Source: Phlegmacium glaucopus
Taxonomy: Eukaryota > Basidiomycota > Agaricomycetes > Agaricales > Cortinariaceae
Direction: 5' to 3'
DNA length: 48,768 bases
Assembly (NCBI GenBank): GCA_015039465.1
Contig: MU130545.1
Span: 196,466 to 245,233 of the forward strand
Every line of letters begins with the position of its first letter. The first letter of the stretch is position 1. Shown in pieces: positions 32,563 to 43,847 of the stretch. The notes under the pieces were generated by a model. It had not been told where the DNA came from. It ran no database searches and saw only the letters and a list, made by a program, of their open reading frames with translations. Made by a program: the position numbers and the translations under genes.

Positions 32563-32875
32563 GCCTTAGCGTAGATCCTGTATGTCAACATGGTGCTTCC
32601 TGGGCGCTCCTTCTGATTCCATTCGTCGTCGTCACCCTACTGCTATTCCGAGTACTCAGTATTGAGAACTCGGTCTTTACAACCTGGATGTGCAGATAAG
32701 TGAGGTCCTATGGCTCTTATCATAAGATCTATGTTCAACACTTGATCTGATGGAACTCGGATCTGCCGTGCTGAAGGCAATGGCCCACTCAAACCAGTTT
32801 TTATGCGTTTATGTGCCATATCTACAAGATCTAGTTATAGCTATTTTACATGATCATCTATCTACCATCCGTATA

Positions 32876-34137
32876 TCATCTATCTACTATCCATATATCA
32901 TCACTTTTTTGAACACCAATTTCATCGTCTCTGTTCACGATATCAACATCTCCCGTTTCCGGTATTGAATTTGAATTGTTAGCTGCAAAGCGCAAACTCC
33001 CGACAGTAGATTCCATCACGGATTCCTTGTTGTAGAATGAGAATCCCATTGAGACTCGCACCAGGATGATTATAGGTGTTATACCCTAAAAAAACCATCT
33101 TATTAGTGGAGTAAGAAGTGGCAATGACTGATGTTGAAATCACATTGAGCATTTGCTGGATATGGTAAATGATGATGAAAGGAGCATTAACGGCAGCAAT
33201 CGTGGCAAAAAAGCTAAGTATGAGCCGAGCCAATTGGATTGAAAACAATACCATGTCAGATTCAATTATCACGAATATGACAGTCCGAATTTTGCTCCCG
33301 CCAGTGGAGCCCAGAGTTTGATCGTCCGAGGTAGATTTGACTTCACGGTACATTTTGAAGATCTTGAAGATGATTAAGCCTGTCACCAGAGCATTCACAG
33401 TCATAGATATGGCGAGACTTGTGACACCCAGCCAATCCCCCCAGCCAGCTCCCACAATTTGGCCTGAGAGAATGTACTGTGAGCCGGTACTAGCTAGCCA
33501 CATAGCTACAGGGCAATAAATTGAAAATTAGTCAGTCAAATAAGATAGGTTGACTGACCTAAAAATGTGAATGCTAATATTGAAGGTATGATCACGACAC
33601 GGATATTGCAGCCCCACACAATCCAGCAACGGTAGATCTTTAAGATTTGCATGAATAAAATAAATGATCGGGATAAGTAGTTTATACATACTAAGATAGA
33701 TTGAGCTATGAAATCGCAGCAACCAGATGCTGCACCTTGAACAAGAAACAAGTCGAGGGTCATTTTGAGTGCCGTTGTGTTCCCAAGCTGCACAACTGAA
33801 AGCGTAAAAAGAAGATGGTTATTGTTACCGATGGAATTGTGACTGACTGCATATATAAAACCTGTTATATCAAACACAATGATAACAACAGATAGAACAT
33901 ATAGGGCACACTGGGCATAGAAAATGATATTTTTTGTCTTGTTGGAGCCTTTTTCTGATACCCAGTGGTCTTGGAGATACATGGCGAAAATGCCAGAATA
34001 CAGTCCTGGGACAGATTTATATTATACTTCTTTAGCAGGGGCCGTGAAAGTTGTAAGTCGTACAAAAATATCGTACCGCAAAGAAAGCCTTCGAGACATA
34101 ATCCAATAACGTCAAAGTCTGCAGGAGTAAGCTTCAT
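32876..34137 (-). CDS. Seven-helix-type integral membrane protein (Agaricomycete family)
   Basis: Exons 34137-34077, 34005-33692, 33637-33559, 33505-33129 and 33085-32876 add up to exactly 347 codons. Every junction restores conserved text: FLCG|LYSGIFAMYLQDHW, QSIL|IYRCWIVWGCNIRVV, AFTFL|AMWLASTGS, VISTS|GITPIIILVRVSMG. About seven hydrophobic segments are separated by short loops, with a hydrophilic tail of about 50 residues (NSNSIPETGDVDIVN). Motifs IYRCWIVWG and FKIFKMYREVKS are typical of a large mushroom family of GPCR-like membrane proteins of unknown function. No signal peptide is needed. A TATA-like site sits about 55 bp upstream. Confidence 0.85.
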
Positions 34138-34190
34138 GACTTTGTGTCTGTTTAATGACCTATTGAATCTCTCACCCTTGCTTTTTATAA

Positions 34191-34200
34191 GAGTCTATTA
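34191..34200 (-). promoter_or_regulatory. TATA-like box of the seven-helix protein gene
   Basis: On the minus strand this reads TTATAAAAAG, 54-63 bp before the ATG at 34137, a plausible core-promoter position. Confidence 0.4.
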
Positions 34201-34913
34201 ATAGCATCTATGTATTTCAAGTACAACGAGTGAAATAAAGTTCGTGACGATCCCTAACAAACTGGCGCTTTCATAATCATGATCATCAGGTGGAACGTGT
34301 AGCGCATCGCCATGCATAACATGCTAAGGAGTTTGAGGCAGACAATGGTGATGCAACCTACCTTATTTGGCCTCAGACTACTAGCTTCCATCATCGAAAC
34401 CTAGCGGAACCTGTCACCAAAAAGATGATCATAGTGATTATCGGATACTCTGACAGCGAGCAGCGAGCTAGTAAAGCTACTGGCTTCCTGTTTTTGACAT
34501 AAACTCACCCCTGTTAGATTCGAACGCCCAGTTACAACTAGAATCACAAAAACGACAGATTCAACTTGAACGAACGGAACCTAAATCGTTCGTTGATGTT
34601 GTTGTTGGAGTAACGCCCATGCCATACTTGATGAATCTTATGATGCGATGAAAGAGGCCTGATCCTGTTGTTGATATAGTAGCACGGATGATGACACGGC
34701 TGTTTCATTGGATCTAGTAGATGAAAGGTGAGTTATTGACCCGTTTTCTTTTATTTTCGGCGTCAGCTCACCTTGATTCAATGAATTCGAATAATATTGA
34801 ATCTATGATAGCTTCGGAATATCGCTTTTCAAACGATTAAAAGCTGATCAACACTATTCATCTCGACCCCATCAATTGGGGAGATGAACTAGGCTGAATA
34901 GATGCTTCAGACG
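34201..34913. other. No gene recognised (713 bp)
   Basis: This is the region upstream of the seven-helix gene. I see only short frames; stretches such as GATGTTGTTGTTGGAG are low complexity. Its right edge abuts the duplicated exon tail. Confidence 0.4.
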
Positions 34914-35153
34914 GGATGTCGAATTCGTGTTATCGGTGGGCATTTTAAGGATCAAATAATTTCCAAAGTTCTCGAGGTTAAGCCGTACAATGAAGAGATT
35001 GCCAAAGAACTTCGGAATTCCGGGTATGAAGTCGAACCATTTGCTTACCTATAGTAACCAATAAGTAAACCTTAGCGTACATCCTGTATGTCAACCATTC
35101 AAAATGGTGCTTCCTGGGCGCTCCTTCTGATATTCATCGTCGCCACCTTACTG
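34914..35153 (+). pseudogene. Truncated duplicate of the last exon and 3' flank of the 31247 gene
   Basis: The stretch repeats TCGAATTCGTGTTATCG, AAAGTTCTCGAGGTTAAGCC and the 3' flank AATGGTGCTTCCTGGGCGCT from 32365-32650 in the same orientation. About 60 bp (corresponding to 32485-32545) is missing and there are scattered substitutions. No upstream exons are present, so it is a 3'-anchored partial copy, not an independent gene. Confidence 0.85.
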
Positions 35154-35499
35154 CTGTAACTGTACCTTCCACGATGGAGTCGGATGCATGCATGTCTTGC
35201 TGAAATTTGGCAAGAAATATCTGCCTTATCAATTCCTTCGTCTGCATATATTTTGGTGACCAATCTCGGCGCGAACAAATCGTTGATTGTTGCAAGACTT
35301 TTTCACAGCTCCCTGACTCAGAAAAGACGATCAAGTATCTTCTCGTATACTGTGCTTCTTTGTACTCACGGTAAAATCAACGGGGTCAAATATTGAATAG
35401 CAAAATAACATGAGTTGTACCCGCAAAAAAAACCAAAAAAAACCATAGATAAAAAAAAAAAGTCCAACATGGAAACCCCCCAGAACTTCAACTTCAAAT
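35154..35499. other. 3' flank of tyrosinase; poly-A-rich, no gene
   Basis: The right part holds A-rich runs at 35427-35461, which on the minus strand are T-rich tracts just after the tyrosinase stop codon. No gene recognised. Confidence 0.45.
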
Positions 35500-36834
35500 T
35501 CAAAGACCACTTCCTTCAGCACTTGAATGTTTAGCATAAGTGTAACACATTGGCTCGCTATAGATATCCATGACCTCGCGAATAGGCTTTGTCGGAGCGA
35601 AACTACCCATGTCCAAGCCAAAGTCCAGAGTAATATTTTGATAGGGTGGAGTTGTTGACGATCGTCCTGAGACGTCATAGAGACGACGATCAGGGTCCAC
35701 TTGTTGCCAGTTCCACCAGATGCGATCCAGATTGGCATGGTGAAGATAGAAAATTGGATCTGTAAGTTTTTTTTACAATCAGACTTCCATTTACTTGCAT
35801 GTCCAAAATCACCGACCTGCAAGACTTGAATAGAAATTTGACATTTCTCCTCCGACCGCTAGATGTCCGCCATCATGCATTTCGAACGTCGGTGTGATCG
35901 GTTTTCCTTCCAGCTCGATGCGGAACAACTCGAATGTGGGCAACTTCGTAGTGTTCGCTACAGCTGAAGAAGTGAAGAATTGCTTATAAGTATCGTTTAC
36001 CCCACGAACGAGGCAATGGTCGGTTATGAGTTTTCCGGGACCTAATCGGATAACGTATGAAGCAAAAGGTCCATCCTGTACACATCCAACAAAGCTGCTG
36101 GGTATGAAGAACTTGTTGACAAAACCTGGATCTGGGGGAAGGGTGTATGTACCGGGAACACCAGTTCCACCGAAGCCAGTAACCGGATCGAAAACCGGTG
36201 ATTCAAGTAAACTATGAACAAGAGGTTAGTACCTATCTCACAGCTATACTAAAAGTGGGACGTACGGTCGTGATGCATCAGCGTCCAACGACCAGTCCCA
36301 GTATCTGGATTAGAGCATTTTAGATCATTCATTCGTGAGCGAAAGTAGACGTACGGTTGTGCTCCCTTATATCCACACTCATTTCGTAGTACACCTTCGT
36401 AGATGTGTAGGAAGCGTCGATGCCAAGGAAGAAATTGGCCCTAGGAATAACTTTAGAAATTAGAATTCCTAACAGCCTATGAAGTTGCTCACCACGATAT
36501 GTATGTTGTCTGCGAGATAAATATGTAGAGCTTGAAATTCGTCAAAGCGTGTTCGTGCTGCCTTGATGAGCGGTTTCTGAGCAGGTCGAGATTGTAAACA
36601 TTTCACGGCGGTGATATAGTCGGCTTTTTCAGAATCCTTTAACGTTCGCCTATGAAAACATGATTTCGGTAAAAATCAGGTGTACGAAGTATTAAAGCGA
36701 ATTCACCATTCACGTCGGTGAAGTAGCGTATGACAGTCACCGCCCGGAGTCTCTTGAGCGCACACGAGATAAGACCGCCCGAGGATATTGACAACAGATA
36801 GCAAGCCCAGGAAGAATGACCAAAACTGAAGCAT
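35500..36834 (-). CDS. Secreted tyrosinase (type 3 copper enzyme)
   Basis: Six exons (36834-36707, 36649-36493, 36440-36355, 36304-36266, 36211-35817, 35759-35500) sum to 355 codons with every phase matching. A signal peptide is likely (MLQFWSFFLGLLSVVNILG ... VCAQ). The CuA site is in FDEFQALHIYLADNIHIVGQ and FLPWHRRFLHIYE, with three histidines. QPYWDWSLDAD follows. The CuB site is in EMHDGGHLAVGG and DPIFYLHHANLDRIWWNWQQ. The length fits short fungal tyrosinases lacking the long C-terminal extension of AbPPO-type enzymes. It would hydroxylate and oxidise phenols using O2 outside the cell or in the wall. The neighbours on both sides show no link to melanin synthesis. Confidence 0.95.
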
Positions 36835-37520
36835 TGCGGGAGGGAGAACTGGGGGTTTTTACTTGAGGATGGTTACTTATGGATGTCCTGGCTTTGTTGG
36901 CGAAATTAAGGCAGAATCAAAATCTCCTGCAACCCAGGATGGTTTGGAACATGGACTGTGGACGTGTAAGAGTAAAAGCCTTAGGCTAGTATAGATTGAG
37001 ACTTGTATGAGACGTGTCATGCCAAGGGAGACTTGAGACCCTGAAAAAACTGAGGAACATTTGAAGTTCGTAATGAAACTAAACTAATTCTGCCACAACA
37101 GCCCCGACATCAGCCGGAGCCGGCACATCATTATGGCTATTAAATTCAAAATTGACACCAAAAAGAAAAAGCAAAACGGATTGGCTACTACTTTAAGTAC
37201 TTATGGTGGAAACTGGACCTTGGGGAAGCATTATTGTCTCAGTCCTACAAGCCTCCGGAAGCAGAAATCATTTATATAAACACGATACTTCAAGTCATTA
37301 TTTATTCTCAACCTTGTCTTCGTCTAAAGTAAACAGTACGACTTCTATAGTAGAGGAATTTACAAGCTGATATTGCACTAATCGAACACCAGTGGGGTTC
37401 AACAATGTTTGACATTAGTAATATCTGACACGCTGAAGAAATTGTCAACCAAAAAAACCTTAACCTCTCCGAAAATTGATTGTTTATTTATAATTAATTA
37501 ATATACAAAACTCCTTGTTT
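36835..37520. other. Intergenic: tyrosinase promoter and DHTKD1 3' flank
   Basis: No gene is seen. It includes a TATATAAAC string near 37274 on the plus strand without a following gene, and AT-rich sequence (TTTATTTATAATTAATTAAT at about 37481) after the DHTKD1 stop, a likely polyadenylation region. Confidence 0.45.
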
Positions 37521-40500
37521 CTAAATGCTTCCCACTGAAAATGCCGATTCGATAACACTCCATTGTTGTTTTTGATACAACTTCCCAATCCCAGGAGCAG
37601 GCAACGCACTCTCCTCTCGTCCCAAATAACGCAACTCAACGCCATTCTCAGGCCCGCCAAATGGTTTTCTCGACGAAAGCACCTTCTCAATCCTGCTACG
37701 TACATGATTCCATGCGCCCTGATTGCGAGGCTCTTCTTGAAGCCACGCAAAATGTTCCGCCGATGGATACAAATTCAACACTTCTTCAAGAGCTTCAAAA
37801 GGGAATGGAGCAAGTTCTTCGATACGTATAAACGCGACCTTGTCGTTCAAATTGCGAGCTTGACGTTCCTTGATAAGTTCATAGTATATTTTGCCGGAGA
37901 GCATGACCACGCTGACAGCTTCCTTGTTGTTAAGAGGATCAGGTAGGACAGGTTGGAAACGTGTGCCAGGTCCCATATCTGCCATGGAAGAGGAAGCCGC
38001 CTGGCAATGTAGAGGGTCAAAGGAATAGTGATTTGTGATAAATGAATCCCTTACAGATAATCTTAATAAACCTTTTGGCCCTACTATCACCAAAGGTTTC
38101 CTAAAGTTGCGACAGATCTGTCGCCTGAGGAGGTGGAAATATTGAGCTGGAGTGCTTGGGAAAGCGACGTGCATGTTGATATTGGCTGGTTTATCATCGG
38201 CAGAAAGACGATCATCAGTGAGCTATGGTAAGAAAATCTCAGATACGATGGATTAAATGGATTGCCGTTGAAAAATACCTGTAACATTCTTTCAATCCTT
38301 GATGACGAGTGTTCTGGACCAGCGCCATCAAGTCCGTGAGGAAGCATCATGACAACGCCGCTTTGTAGTAACCATTTCGCTTGAAAAGATGTCAATTAAT
38401 TGAGAATATGAATTAAACGACCACTACCTACTTTCCGACGAAGAAATGAACTGGTCAATGATAACCTATACAAACCATTTCATGTTAAACAGGAGCACAA
38501 GGGTAAGGACGCTGAACCCACTTGAGCACCGTTGAAGAAATCTCCAAACTGAAAACAATGATTGTTTTTTTTTTCTTTTCAAAATCGGCCTCTGAATGAT
38601 CATAATTCCAGATACGAACCTGAGCTTCCCAGATAGACAACATATTAGGCCTTTCCCAGCTAGCACCATACTCAAACTATGAGTTGAAAAAGAAGAAATC
38701 TCATCAACGCTCTGTGAATACCAACGAGAAATCGACATACCCCAAGGACCGCCATCTCGCTAAGAGAACCTGGAAGGCATTTCAGAAAAAGAGAGCACAA
38801 ATCAGTCTTAATAAAAAAGAGTGACTCACTATTCGCCAACTCCAACTTTCCAACAGCTCTCAACTCATCATTGAGCGGAACAATCACACCTTCCGTCTTC
38901 TGGTCAACTAACATGGCATGGCGATGACTGAACGTCCCTCGACCGACATCTTGGCCAGAGATGCGGACATCAAAACCTTGGAGCATCGACGAGCCAAAGG
39001 CAAGCGCCTGAATGCACAACCCAAAATGAATGGACAACACTTGGTACAAACGATGACACTACCTCTGCCGTGGCGAAATCGACCCCTTTACCAGACTCAA
39101 TACTCTGCAACCGACTCTTGACGTGCCTCTGCAACTTAGGATGGAGCTCCTACGACCGTTATAAAATCAAATATTATCCTTGGTATCTTCATCAATGATG
39201 GAAGACTTACAAATCCTTCAGGAACAGCTATACTCGCTCTTCCCACTCTTTCAAGCATAGTCCTATCTACGCCAGTCTCCGGGTTATGTCTTGCTTCTTC
39301 GCTCGCAGGCCATACCATGCCTTTCCATTCACCTTGAAACGTTAAGGGTGGCGGAACGTATGAAGCCACTTCCGCCAGCTCCGCCTCAAGGTGAGCTTTG
39401 TAAGAACTACGAACAAAGGAGACATCATTTGCGGTGAGAACATTGTCTGACTAGAACAATCCATAATGATAAATATGAGTAATTGAGGACGAAGAAATAT
39501 ACTAACGATAAGTTTTTCCTCGTAAAGCTGAGGAACAGACTTCCGCGCAGCGATCTTTTCATACATCAAAGGACTTGTGAGACCCGGCAAATCCAATTCA
39601 TTATGGCTTCAGAAAAAAAAGTTGCGTTATTTTTAAGTGCATCATTTCCAACTAGACTTTTGAAAATAAACAACTTACCCCCTATGATCACATATCAGAA
39701 CGTCAAAAAAGAACAGATCAAAGGTAAAAACGAACTCACCATCGTCGATAAACCAAAAGATCTACGATGATATCCTGCAACTCTTTTAGTAACTTCGGTA
39801 GGAGCTACATGTTCCAATGATCTTTTTACCTTCCTGAAATAATTCCTATACCTAAATGCAGTATCCATCGCTCTCGCAACGTCTTTCGAGGATTGTCACG
39901 TTGAGTACGTATTAGAGTGCTTGAGCGAATGAGGCCATACCTTCTGGATAATCTCCGTTGACATGGAGCACAGGCGTATTGATCATCTTACCGACATCAG
40001 AACAATACAGGGAGGACCGAGCGTTCGATGCAGGTGTAGTATAGCCAATACTGTATGATGTATACTTGATAATCAGATATCGACTCGAGAAAAGTTGATA
40101 AAAAAAGAGCCAACTCAACTTGTTACTAGATAAGATGATGGATTAGCGTGCAGAAGGACTCAAGGAAAGTCTGGCTTACTCAACAACTAGATGGACGCTT
40201 CCACCACTACTAAAATGGGGTAGATTACCTAGAAATCATCGATAAAAAATGAGATCAACAATGACGTTTGAAGTCGAAAACATTCTACTCACTCAATCCC
40301 AAGCTCTCCATAACCACTCCTTGTCCACTGAAACTTGCATCTCCATGCAACTGCACGCACATCACTTTATCGCCTAATTTACAATCCTTGGGAGAGTTCT
40401 TGAGGAGTGCATATTGCTTTGCGCGAGTTTTACCAAGGGCAACTGGGTTGATGGCCTCTGGTAATTTCGCAAAGCTAGATTTCAGATCGTTGTAATGGGA

Positions 40501-41830
40501 TAAGGTTGAGAACTTACCGAGATGCGAAGGATTAGGAAGAAGAGATACTTTGATAGGTGTAGATGCCCCATCATAGGAGAGCGACGGTGAAGCAGCTGAA
40601 TCAAAACAATCAATTATCTTGGTCGAGAAAAAAGGAAATAAAATAATGGAGGAACAGAAGAAAATGCCTACCTAAATGACTCAGCACGTCGCCTTCCGCA
40701 CCCAAATCTTCAGGTACTTCCGAACCCCCTTTGATCTTATGGAATAGACCCGCTGGGGAGTATTGAAGAAGATCCGTGAGCAAATTCAAACGGCCACGAT
40801 GTGGCATTGCTAGGAGAAAGTAACGGTGAGGGCTAAAGATAATGGTTAAAGGTCAAAAACAAACCAAGAATGATATTTTGGATTCCAGCTACGACATGAA
40901 ATCGTTTTGAGAATTCATGTGACATCAAATTGTGCCGTTAAACATACCCTGAGAAGCAGAGGAGAAGAGAGAATCCAAAGCGGGGAGCATTGATTCACCT
41001 CCTTCAAGTCCATACTATTATACATATATATCGTATCAATAAAAATTGTGGAAAGAGGGGGAGAAATTGTATTCACTCGTTTTAGGTTCGGAAACTTCAA
41101 TTGCAAGAAGTTATCAAAGACTTCACTCCTCGTCAACAGTTTATGTATGCGTCGTTTCTGTTCTTCATCAATAACCAATAGAGGGGTGTCGTCTGGTGAA
41201 GGCAAAGATTTAGATTCGAGAAGATGAGAGAACCAGAGACGCTCCGTCTTCGAAGGAGAGTGCATATACTGATCGCAAATCAACAAAGAAGAGGACTGAA
41301 GATTATGGGCCGAAATCTCACCTCGTATGCAATATTGCCGACATAAACTCTTCTCAAATGCTCTGTTATTTCTTTCAAACTCCACCACTCCTCTTCTTCG
41401 CCTAACTCTCCAACACGCTTAGTCCACAAAATGCCATTGATGTTATATTTCTTCTCCTCGTCTACGAGACCATATCGAGCAGGGGAAAGAGCCGCCACTT
41501 CTTCTCGGTGGATAAGATCCAGAGGGTCAATACGCGCTGCTCGATGACCGTGTGTGCGCATAGAGTCGACATATCGTAGAAGGGCAGCATTGGCAGCTCT
41601 GTTTTGGAGCTGAGTTTGTGTGTCTGCAGCAGAAAGAACAGCAGGTGAGGGACAGTGGTTTAGAACGTGAGCAATACCTTACAATCTGGAAACACATATT
41701 CGCGTGGTTTGCGAAACCCAAATGACTCGTCATGGTATCTTCGTCGACTTGGTTGGGCTATAACCGCGTTCTGTAGCGACAAAAATGAGCTGCCAGCTCT
41801 TGGATGAACTAGAAGCAACTGTCGCCTCAT
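37521..41830 (-). CDS. DHTKD1: 2-oxoadipate dehydrogenase E1 (DHTKD1-type), mitochondrial
   Basis: 25 exons sum to 957 codons with all phases matching: 41830-41683, 41623-41322, 41268-41077, 41014-40948, 40888-40865, 40809-40672, 40595-40518, 40457-40293, 40228-40180, 40125-40120, 40050-39941, 39882-39830, 39774-39740, 39681-39679, 39606-39507, 39450-39211, 39149-39063, 39007-38830, 38769-38741, 38676-38620, 38548-38522, 38465-38432, 38379-38279, 38222-38055, 38000-37521. The Arg-rich start [13 protein letters not shown] is a likely mitochondrial presequence. ThDP/Mg motifs: [43 protein letters not shown]; then [20 protein letters not shown] and [19 protein letters not shown]. The length and [13 protein letters not shown] favour DHTKD1 over the longer OGDH (KGD1). 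It acts in lysine/tryptophan breakdown with E2 and E3 encoded elsewhere. Confidence 0.93.
39679..39681 (-). other. 3-nt microexon of DHTKD1
   Basis: On the minus strand ATCATAG|GGG|GTAAGT: a 3-nt exon. Joined to exon ends ..CGATG and CCATAAT.. it restores the conserved YRRWGHNE; skipping it yields YRRCHNE, losing the invariant WG. Confidence 0.8.
40120..40125 (-). other. 6-nt microexon of DHTKD1
   Basis: On the minus strand TATCTAG|TAACAA|GTTGAG: a 6-nt exon between two short introns. With it the frame reads VVDNNIGYTT across the ThDP-binding segment; skipping it removes two of the asparagines normally conserved there. Confidence 0.75.
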
Positions 41831-43081
41831 TGCCCTTCAAGACTATTGAACAGTCAGATAAGGGGACTTGTCGAAGAATGCGTTCCAATGACTTACCTTT
41901 TCACGAACTCGAGCTGATTTCGTGTGGGAGACAGATAAATATGTGAACGGGCGGAACTCGCATGTCGCTTGTCATCTTTATGGGTAATAATTAAAATATA
42001 TTTCGTAAATACCGGGATAAGGGTCCGATATCAGATGAAATAAGATAGAACGGTTTACAACAAATAAAAAAGGACAGGATACATGTTCTTGTACTCAGTG
42101 GACTCGTCAGAGATCAGAATCCCCGTTTATGGCGAGCCCGCTATAAATACAATCGTAGCGTTTTTCAGTGTACTGACTAGACTCTGGCAAGCCCTTGTTG
42201 ACGAGAAGCGAGAGCCACCAACAGTTATTGCGTTTCATTCGTAAATCGTGTAGTGGCCGAGTCGTATTTCATCGCGCAGCCGACAGGCGGTTTTGTAGGG
42301 GGGAGGGAAGCATATGGCATGGTGTCCAACTGAAGATTCGAGCGAGAACGGGCGAGACCTTCAGTAGCCACGTTGGTACCATACCTGTTCAGCCAACTTT
42401 TTTGACTACAAAAAGAAAACAAAGAAAAAAAGCGCAGTGAGTAATTGCCCGGAGTCCGGACAAAAAGGCAATACCTTACCTTGCGTATTTATCCATACTT
42501 GTCATGCTCAACCTATAAGCTGTGGGCGTCATCCCTTCCCATCATAACATCATGACCAAAAGATGGAACGGGACAGGTAAAAATGACACTAATACCACCT
42601 CTTCGACACCGTTCCCTCGAGAATGAGATGCCCAAGTTTACGTCCAGGGAAGATACTCCTAGTAGCATAGCAGTTCTGGGTGATAATGGCTTCCGCATAC
42701 GGGCTGGAGAGGCTGTTTCCTTTGCTTTTTTAAAGTTTCTCATCGTTATATGGACCAGCGCCGCCCTAGTACACCCCCACTGTATGTACAAGGTAGTATA
42801 CAGTTGCCAACGGACCCTACAATCGTGACCACTGCAACTGCGGTAGCAGAGCCTCGGAAGACGCGAGTGTGAATGAAGGTGTTCAGCGCAATAGATATAT
42901 ATACAATCTTCCTCGACCATAAAAGCCTTGATTAGTATAATCATAGTAGAGTCTGGCGGTTATCACCGCGTTCTTGAACACGATCGCCGCAGATACTATG
43001 TATTGTAGCGCAGGGTTGATAAAGACTATCGTAGGATTTAGATGAGAGGAATGACGGTGAAAAAAGAAGAGATTAAAAGTA
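41831..43081. other. No gene recognised (1.25 kb)
   Basis: This includes the DHTKD1 promoter. A plus-strand TATAAATACA string occurs near 42141, but no coding region follows that I can support. Overlapping frames at 42195-42440 and 42513-42944 on both strands lack motifs. Confidence 0.4.
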
Positions 43082-43515
43082 TTACTTGTCTGCGATCACG
43101 ACGTGATGTTTGTGCAAGAGGTCGACTACATGTTTGATGGATATGGGTTCGCGTTTTTTAACATGGACATCGTCATTTTGGTTTAAGTATGACTGCCAGA
43201 AATATAAGCTAGAGCTACATAACGAAACAGAGGTTTTGCCTGTTTTCGAAGGAAAAATAAGCAGGTAGAAAATAGACAGCATCTTGGTAACGCCTCCTTG
43301 AGTTGTTTCATGTTGTTTCTCGCAACAGACAATTCCTCCTGAGTTTATTTCCACTCTCACCTCTCGTTATTGGCCTGAAGCTTGAGGAAAGAAAGATTGC
43401 GATTCAGCGCGACATTCTTCGAGGTCTTGCATGAGTTTGGGCGTGGTGACTGGTCTACTGGTCAGGCTTCTAGAACGCGGACTTTTTGCTCATAATTCTT
43501 GGAGTCCTTGACCAT
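43082..43515 (-). CDS. Possible small gene, unrecognised
   Basis: From ATG 43515 the frame reads MVKDSKNYEQKVRVLEA, then a TGA at 43462-43464, then an open continuation (KTSKNVALNRNLSFLKLQAN). After a likely intron a further part follows (MKQLKEA ... SYLNQNDDVHVKKREPISIK, HVVDLLHKHHVVIADK) ending in TAA at 43082. Charged helical composition suggests a small coiled-coil protein. Splice choices and the internal TGA are unresolved; it might be a real small gene with an extra intron or a relic. Confidence 0.25.
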
Positions 43516-43847
43516 CGCGTGCAAGCTGCGAATTTAATGGAGGGTACTCAGTCAAGGATCAAAAATTTATCAATTTACGCACCACTGAGAGGTGGGGGAT
43601 CACGAGAAAGGAAGTTTCAGAGGTGACGAGGTTTGTGCACCGGCCAAGGCACTAGCTGGAGTTGTAAATAGTGATGTTGTACCATTACGGGATATATTTG
43701 AGAATGAGAGGAAGGACCGGATAGAAGATTAACGAACAACCAGAGTTGTAGCAGGGGTTGTACTCGCAGGATCACTGCTTGTATAATCGGTGAACCTTTC
43801 TCATTGACACTCACAACCACAACTCACTGTTCACACTGTTCGTCGAT

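Noticed and set aside
33808..33840. Extra intron (GTAACA...TTTCAG) in exon 2 of the seven-helix gene
   Set aside because: It would be only 33 nt, below any plausible size here, and the frame is open through it.
37521..41830. Assignment as the citric-acid-cycle 2-oxoglutarate dehydrogenase (KGD1)
   Set aside because: The N-terminal region is short and lacks the IEYMHI-type and long N-terminal segments of KGD1; 956 residues and the sequence around the ThDP site fit DHTKD1 better.
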